DNA from: JAVZGQ01 sp038998365
Lineage (GTDB): Archaea > Aenigmatarchaeota > Aenigmatarchaeia > CG10238-14 > SCSR01
Assembly: GCA_038998365.1 (NCBI GenBank)
Contig: JAVZHJ010000014.1
Coordinates: forward strand, 1-15,652
Reading direction: 5' to 3'
DNA: 15,652 nt
Below the pieces are notes generated by a model, which saw nothing but the letters and a program-made list of their open reading frames with translations, did not search any database and was not told the origin of the DNA. Each line of letters opens with the position of its first letter. Position 1 is the first letter of the stretch. A program made the position numbers and the translations under genes. Below, one piece after another: positions 6,116 through 14,591 of the stretch.

Positions 6116-9100
6116 TCATAATTTTTGAAAAACTTTATCAAAAGTTTTTCTTTGCTTGAATTCTTCTTGCTTTCCTTCATTCCACTGCTCTACAGGTCTT
6201 AAATAGCCAACAACCCTTGAGTAAACTTCTGTTTTTCTATTACATTTTGGGCAAAGCGGAGCTTCTCTTGGAATGTAGCCATCTTCGGGACAAATGCTAA
6301 AGGTTGGGGTTATTGTGAAGTAAGGAAGCTTGAAGCTATTGCAAATTTTCTTGACCAAAGCCACCACAGACTCGACAGGAATGTTCGCTTCTCCGAGCCA
6401 GATGTGAACCACTGTTCCACCAGTATACTTAACTTGTAAAGGATCTTGAAGCCTTAAGTATTCCCAAAGGTCATCTGTGAAATAAACTGGTAGGTGGGAA
6501 GAGTTCGTGTAGTATGGCTTTGACCCTTTTCTCACTTCTGCTTCATTTGCAACTATTATATCTGGGTATTTCTGCTTATCAATTTTTGCCAAACGATAGG
6601 AGGTGTTGTGTAAACATACTAGCCCCTCTCCACCCAAGAAATTGTTGACAGGTTCGTCTTTCACGTCTACTTCGAGATCATAAACATACTTGGGTGGACT
6701 TAATTCTCTAATGTCCTTTATTTTATCCCAATGAATATCGGAATTTGCTATTGTTTGGAGTTTCTCGATTTCTTCGTCTCTCACCAAAGAAGACAATTTT
6801 TCGATTATTTGTCTGAAATACTGAAGGCTTATTCTGTTTTTTCTTACATTCCTATTTAAACAGTCTTTATGAATATCAATATCTTGTGGTTTAATTTTAT
6901 GTCTTTGCATAATTTGTTTTATAAGCTTTGGGACTTCTGGAACAACTTCTCTACCAGAGTTAATGTTATTCAAGCTCAATTCTTTCTTGAAGATGATTTT
7001 GAAATATTTATTCAAATTATCAGCACCAGTAATCTTTAAAACATAGTTATACTTCTTTTGGGAATTATGAGAAGATTTTTTATCTATTTGAATTTTAGCC
7101 AAAATTCCAAGCCTTAAGAGAAGAAGATTAAGACCTTCGGCCAACTCTTTAGAGTTTGTGTATAATCTTAGACTAAAATCTCTTTTTTCTGTATTCTTGT
7201 AAACAAAACCATCTCCTTGAGTAAACCCTCTTAAAAGACCGGCAATACACTCGGGCGGAGATAAGAAGAAAATACTAGGAATTTTTTTCTCATCGCTTTT
7301 CCCTCGAAGCCCTATTCTATCAAAAAGAAGAGCTGTAATTTCACTCAAGACCATTCTGTAACAAGGTTTAAAGCGCCTATCTACGTTAACCTGAATAGAG
7401 ACAGTTAGCCCAAGTGCTTTTTTGAGTGAAGTAGAAAATTCTTCGATAAACTTTTTATCTGTATTGAAGAACATGGGCTTTTTACCTAACCATCCTTCTG
7501 CAAGAAGACTTCCTATTACAAAGCCGAAATCTTCATCAAGCTGTATTAATGCATTGATAGGTTTGGTTTTGAAATAAAATATTTTTGTTGATTTAAGAAT
7601 TTCTCTCCTCAGGGGGATATCTAGCTCATAAATCATCTTTAGTGGAATTCCTTGTCCTTTTCTCCACAAACTTTTTACATTCCTCCATACAAATTTGTAA
7701 TTTTTCTTGCTCCACTCTTTAACCCTAGGATCATTTATCAATTCTTCTACAAATTTTGCAGGGAAGATTCCGTATAACTTATCTCTAAAAGAAGCTTCCT
7801 TAAAGAGTTCGACGAGATTAAGCTCTCTATAAATGGTTTCGGCTTCTATTCTCTTAGGTATGGCAATGTAAACTCCTTTCTTAATATTTTTAACCAGAAT
7901 TTCCTGTATTGTCCCTTTTTCACTTAAGGTAAAAACGCTATGTTGTCCTGTAACCCTAACTTTTCTTCCAGAATAAGTTGTTATTTCGTACATACTTTCT
8001 GCGGGGTGTCTTACCAAAGCAGTAACAGGATATTTCTTAATCTTTTGAGTCTCCCTATTGAAACCATAGGTAAATATAGTATTTGGGGGGATCTTCAAGA
8101 CCTCGCTTCTTCCAATTATTTGGACTTTATCCCTATTCTTTTCCAAATAACTGTCAATGAATGAACCTATTTTTACCATTTTCGGATCACTTTGGGAAAC
8201 CAATACTTTTTCTTCTGGAGCTAGGCTGCCTTCGGCTGGTGTTGCTTCTAAATTGTAAATGTTTCCTGTTTCTTGTTGAAAATCTTCAAGTCTATTTCTC
8301 ATGTAATCTAAAACTCTTTCAGAAAAAGCAAGACCGTCTTTATCACCAATTGAACAACCTAAAAAGTTCAAGCAAGCTTCATTCATTCCAACTAAACCAA
8401 TTGTGTTAAAGTGATTCTTCCAATATTCGCCAAAGCTTTCTTTTATCTTTCTCAAGTAAAATTTTGCATAAGGGTAAAGCCCCTTTTCTGTTAATTTTTC
8501 TAGCCAAGCTCTTTTTATTTCCAAAATTCTTTTGCTTATTTCCATCATTTTATCCAGTCTTTCAAAAAATTCTCTCTCATCTTTTGACAAATAACCTATT
8601 CTTGGCATATTGATTGTGACGACGCCTATGCTTCCTGTTAATGGATTGGCTCCAAATAAGCCGCCACCCCTTTTCTTCAATTCTCTTTTGTCGAGACGAA
8701 GGTGGCAACACATTGACCGAACATCTTCAGGATTCATGTCAGAATTTATGAAATTTGCAAAGTATGGTATACCATATCTTGCACTTGTTTCAAAAATTTT
8801 CAATATTGCTCCATCTCCCCATTCAAAATCTTTTGTTATGTTAATTGTGGGGATTGGGAAGGTGAAAACTCTGCCAACAGCATCACCCTCCAACATAACT
8901 TCAGCCAAAGCTTGATTGAAAATGTTCATCTCTTCTTGAAAGTCTCCATAAGTTACGTCTAAAATCTTGCCGCCAATTATTACTGGCTCATTTTCCATGA
9001 ATTTTGGAACTTTGAGATCAAGAGTTATATTGCTGAAAGGTGTTTGAAATCCTACCCTAGTTGGAACATTCATATTGAACATGAATTCTTGTATAGCTTG

Positions 9101-10918
9101 TTTAACAGATTTAAAGTCAAGACCATCAAATCTTATGAAAGGTGCCAATAAAGTGTCAAAATTTGAAAGGGCTTGTGCACCCGCTGCTTCTCCTTGGAGT
9201 GTGAACATAAAATTTACTATTTGACCCAAAGCTGATCTAAAGTGTTTGGCTGGCTTGGAAGAAATTTTTCCTCTAACTCCTGTAAAGCCGACAAGCAATA
9301 AATCTTGCAGATCCCAACCAACACAATTGTGAACACATATGTTGTTCACTAAATACGTGTGGTCTGTTGTTTCTAAATTAAAAACTCTTCCTTCATACTC
9401 AATCTCTTCTGTTAATCTAACGGGTGAAAGAAAACAATCCTCTAATTCTTTAACATATTGAGAACCATTTAAAGGAAAAGAAATTTCATAAATTTTCCCA
9501 CCTTTTATTTTTCTAGAATTTATAAAAGAATCTTTTTTGTCCAATTCACAAATTGATGAAAAGATGCCTAGTCTAGCACATAGCATTTGAAGCTGCAAAG
9601 ATAAAACCTTTGACACAGTTGCCATTCTTATTCTTGGGCCACACCTTTCTCTTCCTTCTTGTTTATTGCCATCACCTAAAATGTAACCATTCAAGAAATT
9701 TTTTAAAATATCTTTATCTGAATGGTAGAGAATAAACTCTGGGATTCTTTTATTTTTGGCACAGGTCCCACACCATTCTTTAATTGCTCTAGAAAGCACC
9801 TTAGATGTTACATGAACGTGTAAAGTTGATCCTTGCTCATTTATATAGCTCGAAATTCCAAGCCCCTTTATTATTTCTACGATTCTTCCTGCTATTTCTT
9901 TTTCATGTTTACCCAAAGAAATAACAACTTCTCCTCTTGTAGAACTACCTTCTGCAACATAAATTCCCAAAAACCATGATGTCTTTTCATTAATTGGAAA
10001 TTCTTTAAGTTTTGTTGTTTCCCATTTTCTTGAGAATCTCTTAAGAGAGATTGAATTATCATTTATCCAGCCGTTTATCTTTGGGATGATTAAATAATCC
10101 CCCCCTATTTTTGTTTTTGGTTTTATATCTTTGGCCATTTTCCATTCAAAAGATTCAAAAATTGGTTTGTTGTTTTTTATTTTCCATTTTGCAACCAAAA
10201 TAGGGTGTTCTGGAGTAATTTCCAATGGAAGTAATCCACAAGCCTTTATTCTTACTATTTTTCCTTTATAATTCCTGACAAACGTCTTCAAAATATTTAC
10301 TCTTCCCCCCTTTCCTAAACAATGTTCCCCAACTATATATTCACTAATTGGTTTATAATCTCCTGCCACTATTTCTTTTGGCTTAACACAATAGGGGCCC
10401 AAAATTCCTAAATTGTGTATGTGAATGTCACCATTTATGTGAGCATCCCTAAGCTCAGGAGTTGTTTTGTTGTAAATTCTGTGAAGCCAATATTGAGAAA
10501 TCACTTGAGAGGAAATGTGGAAATTTAAAGCTTGTAGAGAAAAAGTTGTGTTCGCATTTTCTCTAACCAGCCAAGTTTTTTCATCAAGATAGCTATCTAC
10601 AAGCTCCCTTATTTGATTATGTAATGCTCGGTAAAGGATGTAAGCTTTGGCTGTTTTGTAATGACCATTCTCAACCAAAACCTTTTCTACCAAATCTTGA
10701 ACTTGCTCTACATTAGGAATTTCTCCGGGCTTTAGTTGTTTTTTAAGCAACTCGACAACTTGAGATGAAAGTTTTTCTGACAAACTTCTATCTTTACCAC
10801 CAACGGCTTGAGCAGCCTTCCATATTGCTTCTGTTATTTTGTTTTGATCAAAATCAACTATCCTACCGTCTCTTTTTATAATTTTTGTAATTTTTGTTTC
10901 ATTGCTATCTTCGTCCAT
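6116..10918 (-). CDS. nrdD: Anaerobic (class III) ribonucleoside-triphosphate reductase with two inteins
   Basis: This is a 1600-residue precursor. Residues 8-100 are an ATP-cone (KIIKRDGRIVDFDQNKI), the allosteric domain. The reductase barrel is split by inteins at 177-531 and 898-1438. Splicing restores GPY-CVGWDLQDLL and ATPAEG-TSYRLAK, giving a mature enzyme of 704 residues, usual for the family. The first catalytic cysteine is probably Cys532 of the precursor. The second is in SMCCHLRLD (Cys737 or 738). The glycyl radical is Gly1571 in SRVVGYL. A metal-binding knuckle near the C-terminus shows Cys1543, Cys1556 and Cys1559, with Asp1546 in the CPEDG stretch. The enzyme makes deoxynucleotides from ribonucleoside triphosphates without oxygen and needs the NrdG encoded downstream. 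The start ATG 10918 is preceded by GGCGG. The presence of this class implies life in anoxic conditions. Confidence 0.97.
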   Translation of the reverse strand: MDEDSNETKITKIIKRDGRIVDFDQNKITEAIWKAAQAVGGKDRSLSEKLSSQVVELLKKQLKPGEIPNVEQVQDLVEKVLVENGHYKTAKAYILYRALHNQIRELVDSYLDEKTWLVRENANTTFSLQALNFHISSQVISQYWLHRIYNKTTPELRDAHINGDIHIHNLGILGPYCVKPKEIVAGDYKPISEYIVGEHCLGKGGRVNILKTFVRNYKGKIVRIKACGLLPLEITPEHPILVAKWKIKNNKPIFESFEWKMAKDIKPKTKIGGDYLIIPKINGWINDNSISLKRFSRKWETTKLKEFPINEKTSWFLGIYVAEGSSTRGEVVISLGKHEKEIAGRIVEIIKGLGISSYINEQGSTLHVHVTSKVLSRAIKEWCGTCAKNKRIPEFILYHSDKDILKNFLNGYILGDGNKQEGRERCGPRIRMATVSKVLSLQLQMLCARLGIFSSICELDKKDSFINSRKIKGGKIYEISFPLNGSQYVKELEDCFLSPVRLTEEIEYEGRVFNLETTDHTYLVNNICVHNCVGWDLQDLLLVGFTGVRGKISSKPAKHFRSALGQIVNFMFTLQGEAAGAQALSNFDTLLAPFIRFDGLDFKSVKQAIQEFMFNMNVPTRVGFQTPFSNITLDLKVPKFMENEPVIIGGKILDVTYGDFQEEMNIFNQALAEVMLEGDAVGRVFTFPIPTINITKDFEWGDGAILKIFETSARYGIPYFANFINSDMNPEDVRSMCCHLRLDKRELKKRGGGLFGANPLTGSIGVVTINMPRIGYLSKDEREFFERLDKMMEISKRILEIKRAWLEKLTEKGLYPYAKFYLRKIKESFGEYWKNHFNTIGLVGMNEACLNFLGCSIGDKDGLAFSERVLDYMRNRLEDFQQETGNIYNLEATPAEGSLAPEEKVLVSQSDPKMVKIGSFIDSYLEKNRDKVQIIGRSEVLKIPPNTIFTYGFNRETQKIKKYPVTALVRHPAESMYEITTYSGRKVRVTGQHSVFTLSEKGTIQEILVKNIKKGVYIAIPKRIEAETIYRELNLVELFKEASFRDKLYGIFPAKFVEELINDPRVKEWSKKNYKFVWRNVKSLWRKGQGIPLKMIYELDIPLRREILKSTKIFYFKTKPINALIQLDEDFGFVIGSLLAEGWLGKKPMFFNTDKKFIEEFSTSLKKALGLTVSIQVNVDRRFKPCYRMVLSEITALLFDRIGLRGKSDEKKIPSIFFLSPPECIAGLLRGFTQGDGFVYKNTEKRDFSLRLYTNSKELAEGLNLLLLRLGILAKIQIDKKSSHNSQKKYNYVLKITGADNLNKYFKIIFKKELSLNNINSGREVVPEVPKLIKQIMQRHKIKPQDIDIHKDCLNRNVRKNRISLQYFRQIIEKLSSLVRDEEIEKLQTIANSDIHWDKIKDIRELSPPKYVYDLEVDVKDEPVNNFLGGEGLVCLHNTSYRLAKIDKQKYPDIIVANEAEVRKGSKPYYTNSSHLPVYFTDDLWEYLRLQDPLQVKYTGGTVVHIWLGEANIPVESVVALVKKICNSFKLPYFTITPTFSICPEDGYIPREAPLCPKCNRKTEVYSRVVGYLRPVEQWNEGKQEEFKQRKTFDKVFQKL
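6605..8227 (-). mobile_element. Intein 2 of NrdD (541 residues, LAGLIDADG endonuclease)
   Basis: It spans precursor residues 898-1438. It begins with Ser898 (SLAPEEKVLV) and ends LVCLHN, with Thr1439 as the +1 nucleophile, so it uses Ser/Thr chemistry, unlike intein 1. Block B is VRVTGQHSVF with Thr990 and His993. Block F is YVYDLEVDV (1411-1419), then His1437 and Asn1438. Endonuclease motifs are FGFVIGSLLAEG (1131-1142, Glu1141) and IAGLLRGFTQGDG (1225-1237, Asp1236). About 110 residues between block B and the endonuclease and about 90 before block F are extra relative to intein 1 and may bind DNA. All key residues are intact. Confidence 0.95.
9326..10390 (-). mobile_element. Intein 1 of NrdD (355 residues, LAGLIDADG endonuclease)
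   Basis: It spans precursor residues 177-531. It starts with Cys177 (CVKPKEIVAGDYKPI) and ends ICVHN, followed by Cys532 as the +1 nucleophile. Block B is ITPEHPILV with Thr235 and His238. Block F is RVFNLETTDHTYLV (511-524). The penultimate His530 and terminal Asn531 are present, so all splicing residues are intact. Two dodecapeptide motifs, FLGIYVAEG (316-324, Glu323) and FLNGYILGDG (408-417, Asp416), carry the acidic catalytic residues of an active LAGLIDADG homing endonuclease. It sits exactly before the conserved active-site cysteine of the reductase. Confidence 0.95.
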
Positions 10919-10959
10919 AAAACCGCCAAAAATTTTTTCAAATTAAAAATAAAATTATC

Positions 10960-10969
10960 TTTTAAATAT
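10960..10969. promoter_or_regulatory. TATA-like box in the nrdD / site-2 protease divergent region
   Basis: TTTTAAATAT is the same 10-mer as at 2794-2803. Read on the minus strand it is 42 bases ahead of the nrdD ATG, leaving a leader of roughly 15 bases. Read on the + strand it could start the protease transcript near 10991. A second candidate for the + strand is TTTATATC at 10987-10994, about 37 bases before ATG 11031. Confidence 0.4.
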
Positions 10970-11030
10970 CTATTTCTATTTTACAATTTATATCTGAAAA
11001 AACAATTCTTTTTATAAATGGGTGGGAAAG

Positions 11031-12188
11031 ATGGATTTTTATTTGCTCTCTGTTTTAATATTTGTTTTAGTTTTAGCTTTCTTAATCTATAGAGACAGAA
11101 AAAACATAGAATTTCACTACTTTTTGCTTATGAGAAAAACAAAATTTGGAATTAAACTTTTGGATAAATTGGCTGGGCCAAAAAAATTTTGGAAAGTTTT
11201 TGGCACTATTGGTTTTTTTGTTGCTCTTTTTTTGATGTTTGAAGGTATCGTCTCTTTAATAGAGTATGGGAGGCTTTTATTAGCCGGGATAGCAAAGATG
11301 CCTGGACTAAGCTTTGTGCTTCCTTCTGTTAAACCTGAAATAGAAGCTGGCCCAGGTTATTTGCTCTTACCTTTTTGGTTTTGGGTAGCAATAATAATCT
11401 CTGTTATATTTCCACACGAAACTCTTCATGGTATAATGAGTAGGGTCGAAAAAATAAGAGTTAAAAGTGCGGGTCTTTTATTGTTGGGGGTTTTACCTGG
11501 AGCTTTTGTAGAGCCTGATGAAAAACAATTGAAAAAATCTAAGTTTATGAGTAAGCTTAGAATATTTGCTGCCGGTAGTTTGGCCAATTTCTTGGTCTAT
11601 CTTTTAATCTTCAACTTAACTTCAAATCTAATTTGGCCATATTTTATAACTGGGCCGATTATTCTTAATGAAGTGAATTCTACCGGTCCAGCCGCACAAG
11701 CTGGTTTGAGAGCAGGTATGGAAATAACAAGGATAAACGATAGGCAAGTCAAACTTACATATTCAGAATTTTTAGCTGGTTCAAGATATTTAGCAGAAGA
11801 AACAATGGGCTTAAAGCCTGGGGATGAAATTGTAATAGTGGCAAACAACACTGAATTTGCTGTTAAAGTTGGGGGGAATCCTGAAAACGAAAGTTTGCCT
11901 TATCTTGGGATTATTTATTCTCCAGTGGTAAGAGAAAGTGCAATTCCATACAATTTTATCATTCAATTGCTGACTTGGATGTGGATAATTAATTATGCTA
12001 TTGCAATTTTCAACATAATGCCAATTTATCCTTTAGATGGTGGGATGATAGTACAAGCCATAGCAGAAAAAATTAGTAAGAAATATTCAATGAAAATAAC
12101 ACTCTTCATAAGCTTTTTAACATTTTTGATTCTTGTCTTCAACTTTGTTGCTCCTTTCATCTTACAGACAACACTTCAACCTTCCTAA
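11031..12188 (+). CDS. Site-2 protease family (M50) membrane metalloprotease with PDZ domain
   Basis: This is a 385-residue polytopic membrane protein. The zinc motif HExxH is HETLH (129-133) at the end of a hydrophobic segment, and the second motif NIMPIYPLDGG (328-338) provides the third zinc ligand, an Asp. A PDZ-like domain (GPAAQAGLRAGMEI at about 219-232) lies between them at roughly 212-297. Hydrophobic segments near 5-20, 58-78, 112-130, 178-200, 310-330 and 355-378 suggest about six membrane spans. The family cuts membrane-bound substrates within the bilayer, often to release regulators; the target is unknown here. GAFVEPDE near 157-164 is common in archaeal members. Start: ATG 11031 is preferred, with GGTGGG at 11021-11026 as ribosome-binding site; GTG 11022 lies inside that site. 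The 3' end overlaps rps1e by 32 bases, convergently. Confidence 0.92.
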   Translation: MDFYLLSVLIFVLVLAFLIYRDRKNIEFHYFLLMRKTKFGIKLLDKLAGPKKFWKVFGTIGFFVALFLMFEGIVSLIEYGRLLLAGIAKMPGLSFVLPSVKPEIEAGPGYLLLPFWFWVAIIISVIFPHETLHGIMSRVEKIRVKSAGLLLLGVLPGAFVEPDEKQLKKSKFMSKLRIFAAGSLANFLVYLLIFNLTSNLIWPYFITGPIILNEVNSTGPAAQAGLRAGMEITRINDRQVKLTYSEFLAGSRYLAEETMGLKPGDEIVIVANNTEFAVKVGGNPENESLPYLGIIYSPVVRESAIPYNFIIQLLTWMWIINYAIAIFNIMPIYPLDGGMIVQAIAEKISKKYSMKITLFISFLTFLILVFNFVAPFILQTTLQPS

Positions 12189-12720
12189 TTTCAAAGTTTT
12201 TTATTGGATATATTTTTCTAGCTTCTGTTAAAACTTTTGTCTTGATCTTATCTGAAATTAGGCTCCTAACAAAATCTTCCAAGCTATCATTTTCAACCTC
12301 TTCTTTTATCATATCTTTTATTTTATTGCTGAGTGTTTTTTGAACGCTTGTCTTGGCTTTTCTTGAAACTGTACATATGCTCTTTACTCTCAGCTTTACC
12401 CCATCTTTTGTAACTAAGTCTTGAACTGTATCTATTCTTCTTACTCTTCTCACGACCATTCTTGAAATATAATCTTGCAAGCACTCTGTTCCATGAAATT
12501 CTACAAAAGCTTTATTGCCTTCCACTTTGGTTATTTTGAAATAAATTTTCAAATAATACTTGTTTATGTTATCTATAAGCTCTAAGGCACTTACTATTAT
12601 TTTCCTTCCTATAACTTGTTTTGGTTCGACTGCGAAAGTAACCCCTATCTCTTTTTCCCCGAACATCTTTGGCAATATAATTGTGTAAGTTTCTTTGGCC
12701 TTAACCTTTTTCTTTACCAA
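12157..12720 (-). CDS. rps1e: Small-subunit ribosomal protein eS1 (S3Ae)
   Basis: This is a 187-residue protein if started at TTG 12720. The segment LPKMFGEKEIGVT near the N-terminus is the eS1 (KIFGEKEIGET-like) signature, and basic segments such as RRVRRIDTV near the middle fit rRNA contact. eS1 is an archaeal/eukaryal-specific 30S protein near the mRNA exit. GTG 12729 is also open, giving 190 residues, but it is embedded in GGGTGA, a good ribosome-binding site 9 bases before TTG 12720, and the downstream start gives the usual eS1 N-terminus. It overlaps the 3' end of the DHH phosphoesterase gene by 20 bases and follows rps15 and that gene in one operon. Its own 3' end runs 32 bases into the opposite-strand protease gene. 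Confidence 0.93.
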   Translation of the reverse strand: MVKKKVKAKETYTIILPKMFGEKEIGVTFAVEPKQVIGRKIIVSALELIDNINKYYLKIYFKITKVEGNKAFVEFHGTECLQDYISRMVVRRVRRIDTVQDLVTKDGVKLRVKSICTVSRKAKTSVQKTLSNKIKDMIKEEVENDSLEDFVRSLISDKIKTKVLTEARKIYPIKNFEIRKVEVLSVR

Positions 12721-14077
12721 AAATCTCACCCAATTTACTATCTATGATATTAACAAAATCGTTTTGTAAGCTTTTATCTATTAAAGCTCCTGCTGCGTGA
12801 GCATGGCCTCCCGCTTCTCCTCCTATTTTTTTAGTAACATAATCTAAAATTTCTTTCAGATTTATATTCTTAAGCTCTTTAGAAGCTCTTGCAGAAACTT
12901 TAAGACAATTTTCTTCGGTTTCAGCCAAACCAAAAATTGGCTTTTTGTTCTGAAAAATATTCGAATTTAATGCAATGGAAGTTATCGTGCCTATTAGTGT
13001 ATCTGGTATTTTATTTTCAGCTAAGATAAAATTAGCGTTTCGTGTAGAAAGTGCTATGTTCCCTTCCCTTAAAAGCCTTAAGCTTTCGCTTATTTGTTTC
13101 TTGTATTCTTCCATGATTGACCATATCTCTTCATTTTTGTTACCGTTTAAACAAAGTCTTAGACCAAAGTCTAATTTGTTTGTTCTACCACAAGCATTCA
13201 ATAAAGTTGCGAATTCTCTTGCATCTTGTAATTCTTCTTCCATTTCTAATAGAGTGTAAATTTCACCAAAAATGTCAACTGCATTTGGCTGAGAAAATTT
13301 GAGCCTTTCTAAAATTATTGCAGAAGCCAATTTTTGTTGCTCTTCTATCGTCAAATCCTTCAGTTTTTTCCACTCCCCATTTTCTTTAACAGAAATTCCA
13401 AGCTCAGACAAAAATTGAACTGCTTGAGATTCTGAACCTGTTATCCCGGGGATAAAAGGATCAAAACTATGTTCAAGGGATTTGTGAATGGGCCTTGTAT
13501 TTCTACCATATAATCTTATTCCTTTAGTAACAACAACCTTGCCCAAAATTTCTGCTTCTTCCAAAATCTTCCCAGCTAAACCTTTGAGCCTCCAACCTTC
13601 ATCTTGCTCATCGCCAATTGCACCAACTATAGCAAGATCTATCAGGTCTGTGTTTTGAATTGAAACATTCTTTGCAAACAAGTAGCAAATCATTGATGAA
13701 GAAATCTCCTCTTCATTAAACAAAATTGGGTTGAGATGAAAAAGATTTAAATGTTTATATTCAACTGGCTCATGATGGTCTAGAATAAAAACTTGTGTCT
13801 TCTCAAAAATATCTTTAAGAAAATTGAGTTGTCCGCTTCCTAAATCAGAAAGTATGAAAATATCATTTTCTGTGAATTTAATTCTATCAATTTTTGATCT
13901 AGTTAACTGTTTAACAAATTTTAGTTCAAAATTTTTGTTCATTCTCAAAAGCATTTTTGAAAGGATTGAAGCACTTGTTATACCATCTGCATCTATGTGT
14001 GAAATAATCTTAACCTTTTTTTGGCTAATGATTGACTTGAAAATTTTAGCTGATCTCTCAATTTCTTCCAGAAACAA
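12701..14077 (-). CDS. DHH/DHHA1 family phosphoesterase, archaeal RecJ-like (possible GINS-associated nuclease)
   Basis: This is a 458-residue protein with a complete catalytic set: HIDADG (27-32), SDLG with Asp78, DHH at 100-102, and AIGDEQDE with Asp156. The C-terminal DHHA1 signature is GGHAHAAG (423-430). Together these indicate a Mn-dependent nuclease or phosphoesterase of the RecJ type. In archaea, members encoded beside rps15 and rps1e include single-strand exonucleases that join the replication complex (GAN/RecJ-like). Its place here, 4 bases after rps15 and overlapping rps1e, fits that group. The start is TTG 14077, with GTGAT (14081-14085) overlapping the rps15 stop as ribosome-binding site; no better in-frame start exists nearby. 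A nanoRNase or oligoribonuclease activity is the main alternative. Confidence 0.9.
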   Translation of the reverse strand: MFLEEIERSAKIFKSIISQKKVKIISHIDADGITSASILSKMLLRMNKNFELKFVKQLTRSKIDRIKFTENDIFILSDLGSGQLNFLKDIFEKTQVFILDHHEPVEYKHLNLFHLNPILFNEEEISSSMICYLFAKNVSIQNTDLIDLAIVGAIGDEQDEGWRLKGLAGKILEEAEILGKVVVTKGIRLYGRNTRPIHKSLEHSFDPFIPGITGSESQAVQFLSELGISVKENGEWKKLKDLTIEEQQKLASAIILERLKFSQPNAVDIFGEIYTLLEMEEELQDAREFATLLNACGRTNKLDFGLRLCLNGNKNEEIWSIMEEYKKQISESLRLLREGNIALSTRNANFILAENKIPDTLIGTITSIALNSNIFQNKKPIFGLAETEENCLKVSARASKELKNINLKEILDYVTKKIGGEAGGHAHAAGALIDKSLQNDFVNIIDSKLGEIFGKEKG

Positions 14078-14081
14078 GTTA

Positions 14082-14540
14082 TCACTTTTGAACCATCAAT
14101 TTTGCTTTTTCCGGAGAATATTCCCAATCTTTGGGCAAAATTCCTTTTCTAACATAATATTTTCCAAGTCTTTTTATTTTAGATTCAAGATTTTGTAAAC
14201 CTCTTAAAGAATGTTTATCGGCTTTATTTTTTTCGAGATGTGATCTCAAATTAACAGCCTTTTTCAAAAGACCTAATAAATCTTCTGGTATTTCTGGGTA
14301 AAGCTTCCTTTCTTTCATTATTTGACTTATAGATTTTTTTGTTATAGTTTTGACATCTGGAATTCCATATTGATCTCTCAGTATGGTCCCTATTTGTGCA
14401 GAAGTAAGTCTTTGTCTTGCTAATTTTTCAATTATATCTTCCACTTCTTCTTTTTTCATTTTAACCCATCTGGGCACAATTTTCACTGGAGGTTTATGGC
14501 TTCCTGCTTTTCCTTTTTTCCCAGAGTATATTCTTGCCAT
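14082..14540 (-). CDS. rps15: Small-subunit ribosomal protein uS15 (archaeal/eukaryal type)
   Basis: This is a 152-residue protein, the longer archaeal/eukaryal form with an N-terminal extension (ARIYSGKKGKAGSHKPP) absent from the roughly 89-residue bacterial S15. The core is recognisable from LARQRLTSAQIGTILRDQYG through LLGLLKKAVNLRSHLEKN and the LRGLQNLESKIKRLGKYY helix that contacts 16S rRNA. It starts at ATG 14540 with GTGAT 4 bases upstream. A TATA-like box (14574-14583) about 35 bases ahead makes this the likely first gene of the rps15 - DHH - rps1e operon, although run-through from bud32 and the membrane gene is possible. Confidence 0.96.
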   Translation of the reverse strand: MARIYSGKKGKAGSHKPPVKIVPRWVKMKKEEVEDIIEKLARQRLTSAQIGTILRDQYGIPDVKTITKKSISQIMKERKLYPEIPEDLLGLLKKAVNLRSHLEKNKADKHSLRGLQNLESKIKRLGKYYVRKGILPKDWEYSPEKAKLMVQK

Positions 14541-14573
14541 AAAATCACTAATATTCTTTTAGATTGAAAATTA

Positions 14574-14583
14574 ATATTTAAAA
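14574..14583 (-). promoter_or_regulatory. TATA-like box for the rps15 operon
   Basis: On the minus strand it reads TTTTAAATAT and contains TTTAAATA, preceded by T-rich sequence. The expected start about 26 bases on, near 14553, would give a leader of about 13 bases containing the GTGAT ribosome-binding site before ATG 14540. Confidence 0.5.
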
Positions 14584-14591
14584 ACTTTAAA

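Noticed and set aside
6112..6180. Longer nrdG start at ATG 6180
   Set aside because: It would add 23 lysine-rich residues encoded within the end of nrdD. The family N-terminus begins at ATG 6111.
7940..8409. Plus-strand open frames opposite nrdD intein 2 and extein
   Set aside because: They have no recognisable motif and no ribosome-binding site, and they overlie a well-supported coding region.
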